A stretch of 64,000 nt of DNA, taken from the NCBI RefSeq assembly GCF_030766825.1, contig NZ_JASFDV010000005.1:1-64000 (forward strand). The letters are read 5' to 3'. The DNA comes from Nocardiopsis sp. CC223A. GTDB taxonomy: Bacteria > Actinomycetota > Actinomycetes > Streptosporangiales > Streptosporangiaceae. The translations under genes were made by a program, and so were the position numbers. Below, in pieces: positions 34,085 through 42,974 of this stretch; the first letter of the stretch is position 1, and each line of letters begins with the position of its first letter. The notes under the pieces are model-generated. The model made no database searches and had not been told where the DNA came from. It saw only the letters and a program-made list of their open reading frames with translations.

Positions 34085-34963
34085 TCACGTCCCCGCGCGC
34101 AGGAGCGGGTGCAGGGGGCAGTACTCGCCGATCATGCGGCAGACCAGGGCCAGGCCGACGAGCAGGACCGCGCCGGCGGCGATCCCGGCCCCCAGGGGCG
34201 GGGGGAGTTCCTGTGCGAGCACGAGCACGCCCATGGCCAGCACGAGGACACCGAAGGCCCGGCGCAGAAGCGCTTCGGGGACACGCGAGGTCAGGAGCGC
34301 CCCGACGAGCGACCCGGCGATGGCGGTGGCGGTGACCGTGCCGACCAGAGGCCAGTCCAGGTCCACGGCGGTGAGGTATCCGGCGAGTCCGGCGAAGGAC
34401 TTCATGGCGATCACGAGGAGCGAGGTTCCCACGGCGACCGGCATGGCGAGACCGCCGAGCAGGGTCAGGGCGGGCACGACGAGGAATCCGCCCCCGGCTC
34501 CGACGAGCCCGGTGACCGCCCCGACGATCAGGCCGTCGAGGACGATCCGTCGCAGGGGGAGGTCCCCGTGTCCCCGTGCGTCGCCTGCGGAAGGGGCCCG
34601 TCCGCTGCTGCGGATCATGGCGGCGGCGGTGGCGATCATCATGAGGGCGAAGGCGATCATCAGCAGGGTGCCGGGGATACGTCCGCCCGCCAGCCCGCCG
34701 AGGAAGGCGCCGGCCATGCCCGCCCCGCCGAAGACCAGGCCGGTGCGCCAGCGGACGTTCCCCCGGCGTGTGTGGGCGAGTGCGCTGATCAGTGACGTGG
34801 ATCCGACGACGAACAGGGAGGCGGCGATCGCCTCCCTGGGCTCCATGCCCGCGGCGTAGGTCAGCAGCGGGACCATCAGGATGGATCCGCCGCCGCCGAG
34901 CAGGCCGAGCGCGAGCCCCACCCCGATGGCGAGCACCACGACGAGGACCGGCTGGAACTCCAT
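34085..34963 (-). CDS. TauE/SafE-family sulfite exporter
   Basis: The product has 292 residues; AAGGAAACG precedes the ATG. Eight TM helices in two halves carry the repeated Gly-rich family motif: GLLGGGGSILMVPLLTYAAG near the start and GLVGAGGGFLVVPALTLLGG in the middle. These permeases export sulfite or organosulfonates. It belongs with the downstream-numbered persulfide genes, 135 bp after the lactamase/rhodanese gene on the same strand. Confidence 0.9.
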   Translation of the reverse strand: MEFQPVLVVVLAIGVGLALGLLGGGGSILMVPLLTYAAGMEPREAIAASLFVVGSTSLISALAHTRRGNVRWRTGLVFGGAGMAGAFLGGLAGGRIPGTLLMIAFALMMIATAAAMIRSSGRAPSAGDARGHGDLPLRRIVLDGLIVGAVTGLVGAGGGFLVVPALTLLGGLAMPVAVGTSLLVIAMKSFAGLAGYLTAVDLDWPLVGTVTATAIAGSLVGALLTSRVPEALLRRAFGVLVLAMGVLVLAQELPPPLGAGIAAGAVLLVGLALVCRMIGEYCPLHPLLRAGT

Positions 34964-35098
34964 ATCTCGTTTCCTTCTGTGACGGGGGCGTACGTGTGCC
35001 CGTTGAGCGGTGCGGGGTCTTCGGAGCGGGGGTGTTCTGCGGCCCGCGCACGGGTGCCGCGGTGCCCGTTGCCGGGCACCGCGTCCCCCATGTCGCCA

Positions 35099-36517
35099 TC
35101 AGCCGGAGGCGGTGCCCGCCGGGGCTTCCCGGTCCTGCCGCCAGGCCGACCAGGCCGCGTAGCCTCCGTCGAGTTCGACGGCGTCGTATCCGGCCCGGCG
35201 CAGGGCGGAGGCGGCGACGGAGTTGCGTACGCCGGACTGGCAGTAGGTCACGATGGTGCCCTCGCCCGGCAGTTCGTCCAGGTGCCACAGGACACGGCCG
35301 GCGCTGAGCTGCTCGGAGCCGGGGACGTGCCCGGCGGCGTGCTCGGTCCGGTTGCGCACGTCCAGGAGGAGGACGGCGCCGAAGTCCTGGAGGCGCTCCG
35401 GGGTGATGACCGCCGGAACGGTCCCCGGCAGGCCCTCCGTCGTGGTGGTGTAGCCGGCCACGCGGTCGATGCCGACGCGCAGCAGGTGGTCCCGCACGGC
35501 TCGGGCGGTCTCCCCGTCGGGTGCCAGCAGCACCAGCGGGCGGTCCTCGGTCTCGGGGTCGTAGGCCCAGGCGCCGTAGGTGGCGGCCTTGGCCGGGCCG
35601 GGGATGTTCAGCGCGCCGGCCACGGTGCCCCGGTGCACCTCGGTGTGCGGCCGGGTGTCGACGAAGACGACCCGGTCCCGGTGCACGAGCCCGGCCGCCT
35701 CCGCGCCGGTGAGCTCGGGCGGCGGGGCCAGGGGGCCCAGGATCTGCGGCCCCTCCTTGTTCTGGCGCTTCATGCGGGCGAAGTAGGCGTGCGCGTCCGG
35801 TTGCCCGTTGAGCAGTTCCTCGACGAAGCCCTCCTCGTCGTCGTCCCGCAGGTACGGCGCCCACCAGGCGTTGAGGCGCTCGTATCCGACGGTGGTGGCC
35901 GGGAGTGCGCCCAGGGCCTTGCCGCAGGCGCTTCCCGCCCCGTGCCCGGGGTAGACCTGCACGTGGTCGGGCAGGGTCAGGAAGGCGTCGCGGAGGCCGG
36001 CGAACACCTGGCGTGCGCCCGCGAAGCGGGTGTCCGCTCCCCCGGCGGCCTCGTCCAGCAGGTCGGGGCGGCCCAGGTCGCCGGCGAAGACGAAGTCCCC
36101 GGAGAGCAGGTACCCCGGTTCGTCGCTGAACGCCCCGTCGGTGATCAGGAACGACAGGTGTTCGGGGGTGTGCCCGGGTGTGTGGCGCGCCCGCACCGCG
36201 ATGTTCCCGACGGTGATGGCGTCGCCGTCGCGGAGCCGCTCGGCGTCGAAGCCGTACTGCCAGTCCCGGCCTCCCTCCCCGGAGACGTAGGTGACGGCGC
36301 CCGTGGCCGCGGCGAGTTCGCGGGTGCCGGAGAGGTAGTCGGCGTGGATGTGCGTTTCGGTCACGGCGACGATCCGCATGCCGTGCCGATCGGCCAGGTC
36401 GAGGTATTCGCCGATGTCGCGGCGGGCGTCGACCACGACTGCCTCCCCTGTGGCCTGGCAGCCGATGAGGTAGCCCGCCTGGGCGAGGTCGTCGTCGTAG
36501 ATGCGTTCCAGGAGCAT
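35099..36517 (-). CDS. Metallo-beta-lactamase/rhodanese fusion, persulfide dioxygenase-like
   Basis: The product has 472 residues, start with GGAAG site. The MBL domain (1-~250) has THIHADYLSG (H-x-H-x-D), HTPGHTPEH, SGDFVFAGDLGR and YPGHGAGS, the iron/zinc ligands of ETHE1-like persulfide dioxygenases. Two rhodanese domains follow (about 265-360, lacking the catalytic Cys, and 370-465, with YCQSGVRNS carrying it). Enzymes of this type oxidise persulfide to sulfite, which the adjacent TauE permease could export. A 36-bp perfect palindrome lies 40 bp upstream of the start. Confidence 0.92.
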   Translation of the reverse strand: MLLERIYDDDLAQAGYLIGCQATGEAVVVDARRDIGEYLDLADRHGMRIVAVTETHIHADYLSGTRELAAATGAVTYVSGEGGRDWQYGFDAERLRDGDAITVGNIAVRARHTPGHTPEHLSFLITDGAFSDEPGYLLSGDFVFAGDLGRPDLLDEAAGGADTRFAGARQVFAGLRDAFLTLPDHVQVYPGHGAGSACGKALGALPATTVGYERLNAWWAPYLRDDDEEGFVEELLNGQPDAHAYFARMKRQNKEGPQILGPLAPPPELTGAEAAGLVHRDRVVFVDTRPHTEVHRGTVAGALNIPGPAKAATYGAWAYDPETEDRPLVLLAPDGETARAVRDHLLRVGIDRVAGYTTTTEGLPGTVPAVITPERLQDFGAVLLLDVRNRTEHAAGHVPGSEQLSAGRVLWHLDELPGEGTIVTYCQSGVRNSVAASALRRAGYDAVELDGGYAAWSAWRQDREAPAGTASG

Positions 36518-36557
36518 GGATCTTCCTTGTCCGTGTCGTTGGTCCGTTGGTGCCGCC

Positions 36558-36593
36558 GCTCCTCCGGATACTCCCGGGAGTATCCGGAGGAGC
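36558..36593. promoter_or_regulatory. CstR-type operator upstream of MBL/rhodanese gene
   Basis: This is a perfect 36-bp palindrome centred on GGATACTCCCGGGAGTATCC, just before the gene starting at 36517. Its inner part recurs at 37245 and 37352 and in modified form at 37750, each near a promoter of the sulfur genes. Confidence 0.75.
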
Positions 36594-36654
36594 GAGTTCG
36601 GCCCGGGTCGTGGACGTCGGGGCGCCGGTCCGCCCCGAGGGTGCGGTCAGGCCG

Positions 36655-37227
36655 TCATCGGCCGCCGCCGAGGCGTTCGAGGGAGTCCTCGATGTCGACG
36701 TGGCCACGGGGCCGGTTGTAGGGCAGGCGGGCCAGGGCCATGCCCATCATGCAGGTGCCGGTGATCGCGGCGAAGACCAGTCCGGCGCCGATGAGCCCGG
36801 CGAGGGCCACCGCGGGCGGCCACAGCAGGGAGGCGAGCACGGAGGCGAGCACGATGCCCCCGGCGACCAGTCGGACCTGGCGTTCCAGGGCCCAGCTCCG
36901 GCGGCCGCGCACGACCGGGGCCCCCTGGGCCTCCCAGGCGTTCATGCCGCCGTTCATCACCACCGTGTTCCGCAGCCCCGCGGCGACCAGTTCGCCCTGG
37001 CACCGGCGGGCGCGGTCGCCGGACTGGCAGATCAGTACGAGGCGGCCCCCGGCATCGGTGACGATGCGCTCCAGATGGGCGCTCACCCGTTGGAGCGGCA
37101 GGTTGATGGCGCCGGGGACGTGCGAGTTCTCGTACTCGGCGGGGGTGCGCACGTCCACCAGCAGGGTGTCGGGGTCGGTCTCGACCAGGCTGCGCACGGC
37201 GTGGACATCGATGGTGTCGTCGGTCAT
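36655..37227 (-). CDS. Rhodanese with DUF2892 membrane domain
   Basis: ATG 37227 follows GAAGGAGAC; 190 residues. The rhodanese domain (about 1-105) has VDVRTPAEYENSHVPGAINL and the active-site loop CQSGDRAR. The C-terminal part (about 112-165) is a DUF2892 double TM hairpin. Such fusions transfer sulfur at the membrane and are common in CstR regulons. It lies between operators at 36558 and 37245. Confidence 0.9.
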   Translation of the reverse strand: MTDDTIDVHAVRSLVETDPDTLLVDVRTPAEYENSHVPGAINLPLQRVSAHLERIVTDAGGRLVLICQSGDRARRCQGELVAAGLRNTVVMNGGMNAWEAQGAPVVRGRRSWALERQVRLVAGGIVLASVLASLLWPPAVALAGLIGAGLVFAAITGTCMMGMALARLPYNRPRGHVDIEDSLERLGGGR

Positions 37228-37244
37228 GTGTCTCCTTCGGTAGC

Positions 37245-37278
37245 GCCCCCTGGATACTCCGGGGAGTATCCAGGGGGC
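37245..37278. promoter_or_regulatory. CstR-type operator upstream of rhodanese gene
   Basis: Perfect 16-bp arms with a 2-bp spacer; the centre reads GGATACTCCGGGGAGTATCC. It lies 17 bp upstream of the start at 37227. Confidence 0.75.
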
Positions 37279-37351
37279 AGACGGGTCCGCGGGCGGGAAC
37301 AGAGGATTCAGGAGGCGACCCGGTCGCACACTACGACCGGATACGCCTTCT

Positions 37352-37372
37352 GCATACCGGGGGGAGTATCAA
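37352..37372. promoter_or_regulatory. Partial CstR-type operator
   Basis: GCATACCGGGGGGAGTATC keeps the outer ATAC/GTAT pair and G-rich centre of the other sites but is not a full palindrome. It may be an auxiliary site for the rhodanese promoter. Confidence 0.5.
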
Positions 37373-37458
37373 GGGTCCACGGCCGGGCCCCGGCGGGATG
37401 CCCGCAGGCACCGCGTACGCGCGGGCCGGACTCCGACCGGCGACCGGGACCCGCGCCT

Positions 37459-37788
<330 letters not shown>

Positions 37789-37998
37789 TCACACCGTCCG
37801 CGGCGAGGACTGTGGACCGGACCCCGGGGCACGGTCGTTCCCGGGGAGACCGTCGCCCGGGAGGAGAGGGGCCGGCGCCGTTGTCGACGCCGCTCACCGG
37901 CCCGCCCAGGGCCGGGATCCCCGTCCTTTCGCCTCCCGAACCCGCTTCCTCCGGGGCCGGGCGGTGGACCCGCCGCCGGTACCGGGTCCCGGAGCGGG

Positions 37999-38877
37999 TC
38001 AGTCCGTGTGCGCGGGCAGCGGGGTGTCGTGGAGCCCGGCCGCCGTCCGGACGAGCGCCGCGACCGCCCGGGACCGGCTGTTCGGCGGCCAGGCGATCAC
38101 CGTGGTGACCTCCGGGGCGTCGACGACGGGCACGGCGACGTGTTCGGGCCACTGCCAGGCACGGCTGGAGGCGGGGATGACGAGCAGCGTCCTGCCGAGC
38201 GCCACGAGCTGGGCGAGCTGCGCCTGGGTGCCCACCCTCGGTCCGGGCCCGTCCGGATAGGACCCGTCGAGCCGCGGCCACCGGGCGATCGGCAGTCCCG
38301 GAACGTCCTGCACCTGGGCCAGCGTGAGCCGTTCGTACGACGCCAGCGGATGCACCGCCGGCAGGATCGCGACCTGGCCCTCGGTGTAGAGGTCCTCGGT
38401 GTCGAACCCGGCGAGGTCGTCGAACGGGCGGTGCATGAGCGCCACGTCGGCGTGCCCGCTGCGCAACAGCCCGGCCTGCTCGCCGACCTCGCACAGCAGG
38501 ACGTCGACCGGTGCCGCATCGGGTTCCCCGGCCGCCCGGTCGAGGAGCCGCCGCAGCAGTTCGTGGGAGGCCCCGGCCTTGGTCACGAGTACCAGCGACC
38601 GCTTCGGGTCCCCGGCGCGGCGCGTGCGGTGGACGGCGGCCTCGACCGCGTCGAGGGCCGCCCGGGCCTCGCGGAGCAGCACCGCGCCGGCCGGGGTGAG
38701 CGCCACGCCCCGCCGGTCCCGGTCCAGGAGTCCGACACCGACCCGGTGCTCCAGGCGGCGGATCGCGCGGGACAGCGGAGGCTGTGCGATCCCGAGCCGC
38801 TCGGCGGCGCGCCCGAAGTGCAGCTCTTCGGCGACGGCGACGAAGTACCGCAGTTCACGGGTTTCGAGGTGGTCCAC
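37999..38877 (-). CDS. LysR-family regulator
   Basis: GTG 38877; 292 residues. The HTH is LRYFVAVAEELHFGRAAERL, then IAQPPLSRAIRRLEHRVGV, followed by a substrate-binding domain of normal length (about 90-285). It is divergent from an SDR gene starting 101 bp away, its most likely target. A different LysR stub is present at 33598. Confidence 0.92.
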   Translation of the reverse strand: MDHLETRELRYFVAVAEELHFGRAAERLGIAQPPLSRAIRRLEHRVGVGLLDRDRRGVALTPAGAVLLREARAALDAVEAAVHRTRRAGDPKRSLVLVTKAGASHELLRRLLDRAAGEPDAAPVDVLLCEVGEQAGLLRSGHADVALMHRPFDDLAGFDTEDLYTEGQVAILPAVHPLASYERLTLAQVQDVPGLPIARWPRLDGSYPDGPGPRVGTQAQLAQLVALGRTLLVIPASSRAWQWPEHVAVPVVDAPEVTTVIAWPPNSRSRAVAALVRTAAGLHDTPLPAHTD

Positions 38878-38978
38878 GCCGACAGCCTACCGACCGATAC
38901 GACCGATACCCGGCGGGTATCACAGTGGACCCACTCGGTCTTGGACCCCGGCTGCGCCCACCCCGGAGGATGGGTCCC

Positions 38979-39695
38979 GTGAACGATACGAAGACCGCGC
39001 TGGTCACCGGCGCGAACAAGGGAATCGGTTTCGCCATCGCCCAGGGCCTCGGCCCGGTCGGCTTCAGGGTCGCGGTGGGGGCGCGTGACGACGCACGGCG
39101 CGAGACGGCGGTGGAGCGGCTGCGCGCCGCGGGCGTCGATGCGTTCGGGGTCGCCCTGGACGTCACCTCCGACGAGAGCGTCGCCGAGGCGGTGGAGGCC
39201 GTCGAGAAGGAGGCGGGGCGCCTGGACGTGCTCGTCAACAACGCGGGGATCGCCGGCCGCATCGACGACGACGGGCAGGATCCGACGACTCTGGACCTGG
39301 ACGTCGTGCGCACCGTCCTGGAGACCAACGTGTTCGGGGTCGTCCGGGTCACCAACGCGATGCTCCCACTGCTGCGCCGGTCGGACGCGCCGCGGATCGT
39401 CAACATGTCGAGCAACATGGGGTCGCTGACACTGCGGACGGGGCCGGTGCTGGCGGCGTACGCACCGTCGAAGACCATGCTCAACGCCATCACGACCCAG
39501 TACGCCCGCCGGTTCGCCGACACCGGCATCATCGTCAACTCCGCCTGCCCCGGCTATGTGGCCACCGACTTCACCGGCTTCAACGCCCCTCGGACACCGG
39601 AGCAGGGGGCCGCCATCGCGATCCGGCTCGCCACCCTGCCCGACGACGGGCCGCGCGGCGGGTTCTTCGACGACGAGGGGCCCGTTCCCTGGTGA
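38979..39695 (+). CDS. Short-chain dehydrogenase/reductase
   Basis: GTG 38979 follows GGAGGA at eight bases; 238 residues. The Rossmann motif is TGANKGIG (about 9-16), with NNAG at about 84, the catalytic Ser in VNMSSNMGSL and Y-x3-K in AAYAPSKTML. These fit the classical NAD(P)-dependent SDRs of carbonyl-reductase type. Substrate unknown; divergent LysR gene suggests inducible expression. Confidence 0.92.
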   Translation: MNDTKTALVTGANKGIGFAIAQGLGPVGFRVAVGARDDARRETAVERLRAAGVDAFGVALDVTSDESVAEAVEAVEKEAGRLDVLVNNAGIAGRIDDDGQDPTTLDLDVVRTVLETNVFGVVRVTNAMLPLLRRSDAPRIVNMSSNMGSLTLRTGPVLAAYAPSKTMLNAITTQYARRFADTGIIVNSACPGYVATDFTGFNAPRTPEQGAAIAIRLATLPDDGPRGGFFDDEGPVPW

Positions 39696-39861
39696 CGGCG
39701 GGGTCCCGTGCCGGGGCTCCCGGCGGGAGTCCCGGCACGGGAGCGCGGTGTCCGCGGAGGGTCTTTCCACCCCCTCGTAAGGGCGCGCCACTGCGCATGG
39801 CATCACCCCGGCCCCACCGGGCCACCGATCGGTTCAGCACCCCCGCCCCCGGGAGCCCCGC

Positions 39862-40029
39862 ATGCTGAAACGCCTCCTCACACCCCTGATCGTCACGCTG
39901 AGCGCACCGACGATGACACCGGTGGGCGCCGTGCCCGCCAACACCGCGACCCTGGCGCAGGTCCGGCCTTCGGTCCGGACCGTCCTGTACTACGACTCGG
40001 GCCGCCCCGCCGGAGAGGGCACCTTCTAG
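39862..40029 (+). pseudogene. Snapalysin-type protease, truncated precursor
   Basis: A 55-codon frame has a signal peptide (MLKRLLTPLIVTLSAPTM), a short pro-segment and VRTVLYYDSGRPAGEGTF before TAG. The VRTV.YYDS.R phrase starts the mature snapalysin (M7 metalloprotease) domain; the zinc-binding HE-x2-H part is missing. It is a remnant of a secreted protease gene or, less likely, a small secreted peptide. The rest of 39696-40038 has no gene. Confidence 0.6.
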
Positions 40030-40038
40030 ACTTCGGCG

Positions 40039-40479
40039 ATGCGCACCGTGTTCATGTTCCCCGCCACAGGGCGGGACGAGACCATCGCGATGCCGGACCG
40101 GCGCCTGCCCGCTCAGCGCGATCCGTGGATCATGGAGGACGCCCTCCACATCGACATCGACGACGAGCCGACCGGATACCTTTTCCGCGGCTGGGATCCC
40201 GAAGACGTGGCGGTCCTCGACGCCGCCCTCGGGTATCACCCCGCCCGGGCGCTCCAGGTGAACGTCACCGGACGCGTCGACGGCACCGCCGAACTCCACC
40301 GCCTGGCCGCGCTGCTGCTCGAACACGGTGGTGCGGCCTATGACGACCACTCCCGACACGCGTGGACCCTGCGGGAGATCGAGGAGGGAACCGTCATCGA
40401 CGGCCTGCGCTTCTTCGACTTCCGCACCCACTACGAGCGCTTCGTCCGCAAGCCCGCCTCCGACGAAGGGTCGAAGTGA
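40039..40479 (+). CDS. Conserved hypothetical protein
   Basis: The product has 146 residues and a mixed alpha/beta composition with no signal or TM segment. It begins MRTVFMFPATGRDETIAMPD. No family is recognised. Its TGA overlaps the ATG of the following MBL gene (tgATG), so they are likely co-translated. There is no clear ribosome-binding site, so the start could be leaderless. Confidence 0.7.
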   Translation: MRTVFMFPATGRDETIAMPDRRLPAQRDPWIMEDALHIDIDDEPTGYLFRGWDPEDVAVLDAALGYHPARALQVNVTGRVDGTAELHRLAALLLEHGGAAYDDHSRHAWTLREIEEGTVIDGLRFFDFRTHYERFVRKPASDEGSK

Positions 40480-41435
40480 TGGACGCGCACGCCACGGGGC
40501 ACACGGCGGTGGACCACGGCCGGGTCCGGGTGCTCGTCGGTGCCGAACGCGGCGCCTACCCCTACGCGAACTCGCTGCTGGTGCGCGGCACGGAGTCGAC
40601 GGTGCTCATCGACCCGTCGCTCTCGCTGGTCGGTTCCCCGCCGCCCGCGGACCTGATCCTGGTGAGCCACGCCCACGAGGACCACATGGCGGGCCTGGCG
40701 GACCACACCGCCCCGGTCCGGGTCCACGAACACGACCTCGAAGGGGTGCGCTCTCCCGAGAAGCTGATCGCCGGCCTGGGCCTGGCCCCCGAGGCGGTCC
40801 CGGCCGTCGAGAGGGAGTACCGGGAACGGTTCCACGTGCGCGAACGCCCCGACGCGACGGGGTTCGCCGACGGCGCCGTGTTCGACCTCGGCGGATGCAC
40901 CGTGACGGCCGTGCACCTGCCGGGCCACACCGCGGGCCACTGCGGTTTCCTGGTCGAACCGGACGGGTTCCTGTTCGTGGCGGACATCGACCTGAGCTCG
41001 TTCGGTCCCTTCTACGGCGACCCCGGCAGCAGCCTGACGGACTTCGAGGCGTCGATGCGCCGCTGCCGGGAGATCGACGCGCGGTGGTACGGCACCGCGC
41101 ACCACAAGGGCGTGGTCGAGGGCGCCGCGGAGTTCCGGCGCAGGCTCGACGCCTACGCCGGGGTGGTGGGCCGACGCAGCGCCGTGCTGCTGGACTTCCT
41201 CGCCGAACCCCGGACCCTGGAGGACATCGTCGCGCACCGGCTGGTCTACCGCCCGCACGTCGAGGGGCCGCACGTGGAGCCGGTGGAGCGCCGGACCGCG
41301 GTGCAGCACCTGGAGCTGCTGATGGGTCGGGGCCGGGTCGTCGAGGTGGAGCCGGGGCGGTTCCGGGCCGTCGGCGGCGGCCCGGCGGCGCCTCCCCCGC
41401 CGCCACCTGCGGCGGATCCGGTCTCCGGGGGGTGA
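40479..41435 (+). CDS. Metallo-beta-lactamase fold hydrolase
   Basis: The product has 318 residues. Metal ligands are SHAHEDHMAG (H-x-H-x-D-H), the HLPGHTAGHCGF segment, FVADIDLSSF (Asp) and TAHHKG. A helical C-terminal ~100 residues (LVYRPHVEGPHVEPVERRTA) resembles the substrate domain of lactonase/glyoxalase-II-like enzymes, and ends in a Pro-rich tail. Substrate unknown. Coupled to the preceding hypothetical gene. Confidence 0.88.
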   Translation: MDAHATGHTAVDHGRVRVLVGAERGAYPYANSLLVRGTESTVLIDPSLSLVGSPPPADLILVSHAHEDHMAGLADHTAPVRVHEHDLEGVRSPEKLIAGLGLAPEAVPAVEREYRERFHVRERPDATGFADGAVFDLGGCTVTAVHLPGHTAGHCGFLVEPDGFLFVADIDLSSFGPFYGDPGSSLTDFEASMRRCREIDARWYGTAHHKGVVEGAAEFRRRLDAYAGVVGRRSAVLLDFLAEPRTLEDIVAHRLVYRPHVEGPHVEPVERRTAVQHLELLMGRGRVVEVEPGRFRAVGGGPAAPPPPPPAADPVSGG

Positions 41436-41471
41436 CCGGGCCGCACCGGGAGGGCGTTCTACCGTGAGGGC

Positions 41472-42071
41472 ATGACGAAATACGCGCGGATGTACCGTCT
41501 CGGCTTCACTCCGTGGGAACGTTACGGCGCCGCCGGCGGGACGCAGCTCGGCGGCCTGATCGACCGTGAGACGAAGGAGCGGCCGGGCGGGCCCGGGCGG
41601 GCCCTGGACCTGGGCTGCGGGCGCGGCCAGTTCACCCCCGAACTGGCCCGGCGCGGCTGGGAGGCGGTGGGGCTCGACCTCGTGCCGGACGCCGTCGAGG
41701 CCGCCCGGAGCAAGGGCCCGGCGGAGATCGCCTACGTCGTGGGGGACGTGACCGACCTGCCCGCGGCCGGCCTGGGTGTGTTCGACCTCTTCCTCGACAT
41801 CGGCTGCTTCCAGGGCCTGACCCCGGAGCAGCGGGCCGCGGAGGGGCGGGGTGTGACGGCGCTGGCCGCCCCCGGCGCCACCCTGCTGATGCTCGCCTTC
41901 GGGCCGTCCCAGTACCGGCGCCTCGTCGAGGGTGTCTCACGGGCCGAGGTCGAGGCCGCGTTCCCGGGCTGGGAACTCCTCTCGGCCGAGGACGCCGACC
42001 CCGCAGGGCTGGGGTGGCCGATGAACCGGACCTCGCCGCAGTGGTACCGGTTCCGCCGGACCACCTCCTAA
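41472..42071 (+). CDS. Class I SAM-dependent methyltransferase
   Basis: The product has 199 residues; GAGGG precedes ATG. Motif I is ALDLGCGRGQFT (about 44-55), the acidic strand-2 end is in GLDLVPDA and motif II is GDVTDLP. It resembles the thiopurine-methyltransferase/TehB-like family of small-molecule methyltransferases. It follows the MBL gene by 36 bp on the same strand. Confidence 0.88.
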   Translation: MTKYARMYRLGFTPWERYGAAGGTQLGGLIDRETKERPGGPGRALDLGCGRGQFTPELARRGWEAVGLDLVPDAVEAARSKGPAEIAYVVGDVTDLPAAGLGVFDLFLDIGCFQGLTPEQRAAEGRGVTALAAPGATLLMLAFGPSQYRRLVEGVSRAEVEAAFPGWELLSAEDADPAGLGWPMNRTSPQWYRFRRTTS

Positions 42072-42199
42072 CGGGGTTGCCGAGCCGCGAGGGTGACCGG
42101 AGGTGGCGGTCGACGACACCGTCCGCCACGGATGAGCGCCCACAACACGTCGACCCGGCGACACGCCAACGCCGGCACGGCCTGGGGTCACGTCCCCGG

Positions 42200-42402
42200 G
42201 AGTGGTGTGATTTTCGCGCGGGTGCGTCCTTGCGGGTCATCGTGATGGTCGGCCGAAGCCGGGCAGGCCGCCGCGTACCGGCGGCCCGCCGGCCGGGATG
42301 AAGAAGCCGCCGGAGGCGGCGGCGCACCGATCCGCCCGACACCGCTGACGCGCATCCGTGGGAACAGGGCCGGAAAAGTCACACCACTCGATGGGACACC
42401 AT
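42200..42402. repeat. MITE-like element with IS256-type ends
   Basis: GAGTGGTGTGATTTTC (42200-42215) faces GAAAAGTCACACCACTC (42373-42389), and the right end continues GATGGGACACCAT, like the termini of the IS256 element at 25470-26891. The ~200 bp between contains no transposase. It could be a non-autonomous derivative or the ends left by an internal deletion. No gene is seen elsewhere in 42072-42571. Confidence 0.65.
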
Positions 42403-42571
42403 CCGGCCTGGACGTGCCGTTCGCCCCCCGGGGGGCGGCGGGTGACGCCGGGGCCGCCGAGGACCACGGCGGGGTGAACCACGGCGGGGGCGCGGGCATC
42501 CCGCTCCCGGAGCGACCGCCCCGGCGGAGCGCACCTCGGATCCACCCCCATCCCCCCGCTCCGGAGGTCCC

Positions 42572-42967
42572 GTGTCGCCCGACTACGTGATCCGCACGAT
42601 CGTCCTCACCCTCCTGAGCCTGGTGGCACTGGGTTTCGGCCCTGGTCATGCTGGTCGACGGAGACGTCCGGCGGGGGCTGGGCTCGCTCGCCGGAGCCGG
42701 CATCGGTCTGCTGCTCGTGGCCGTCTCGCTGATCGTCACCCGGGCCCGGGTCCGGCAGGTCAGGGCCCGGTTCCAGGCACAGGAGCACGCCCGGGCGCAG
42801 GCACGGCGGCCGCACCCCGGTCCGCACCATCCCCCGTATCCGCAGCAGTGGGCGGGTCCGGGTACGGACACCCGCAGCAGCGGTACCGCCCCGGTCCGCC
42901 CGCTCGGCCCGGCCCCTGGCAGGGGCAGGGGCATCCGCCGCGGCCGCCCCACCCGCCGCACCGCTGA
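42572..42967 (+). pseudogene. Small membrane protein gene with two frameshifts
   Basis: GTG 42572 with GGAGG upstream starts SPDYVIRTIVLTLLSLVAL in frame 1. The protein-like sequence then moves to another frame near 42630 (VMLVDGDVRRGLGSLAGAG, then GLLLVAVSLIVTRARVRQ) and back to the first near 42855 (GYGHPQQRYRPGPPARPGPW). Joined, it would be a two-helix membrane protein with a basic helix and Pro/Gln-rich tail of about 130 residues. Either the gene is decayed or the read has two indels. Confidence 0.55.
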
Positions 42968-42974
42968 ACGTTGA

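Noticed and set aside
33912-36707. A 931-codon frame opposite the persulfide genes and others like it (53839-58971, 48879-51026)
   Set aside because: Arg/Pro/Gly-rich antisense or offset frames caused by high GC, overlapping well-supported genes.
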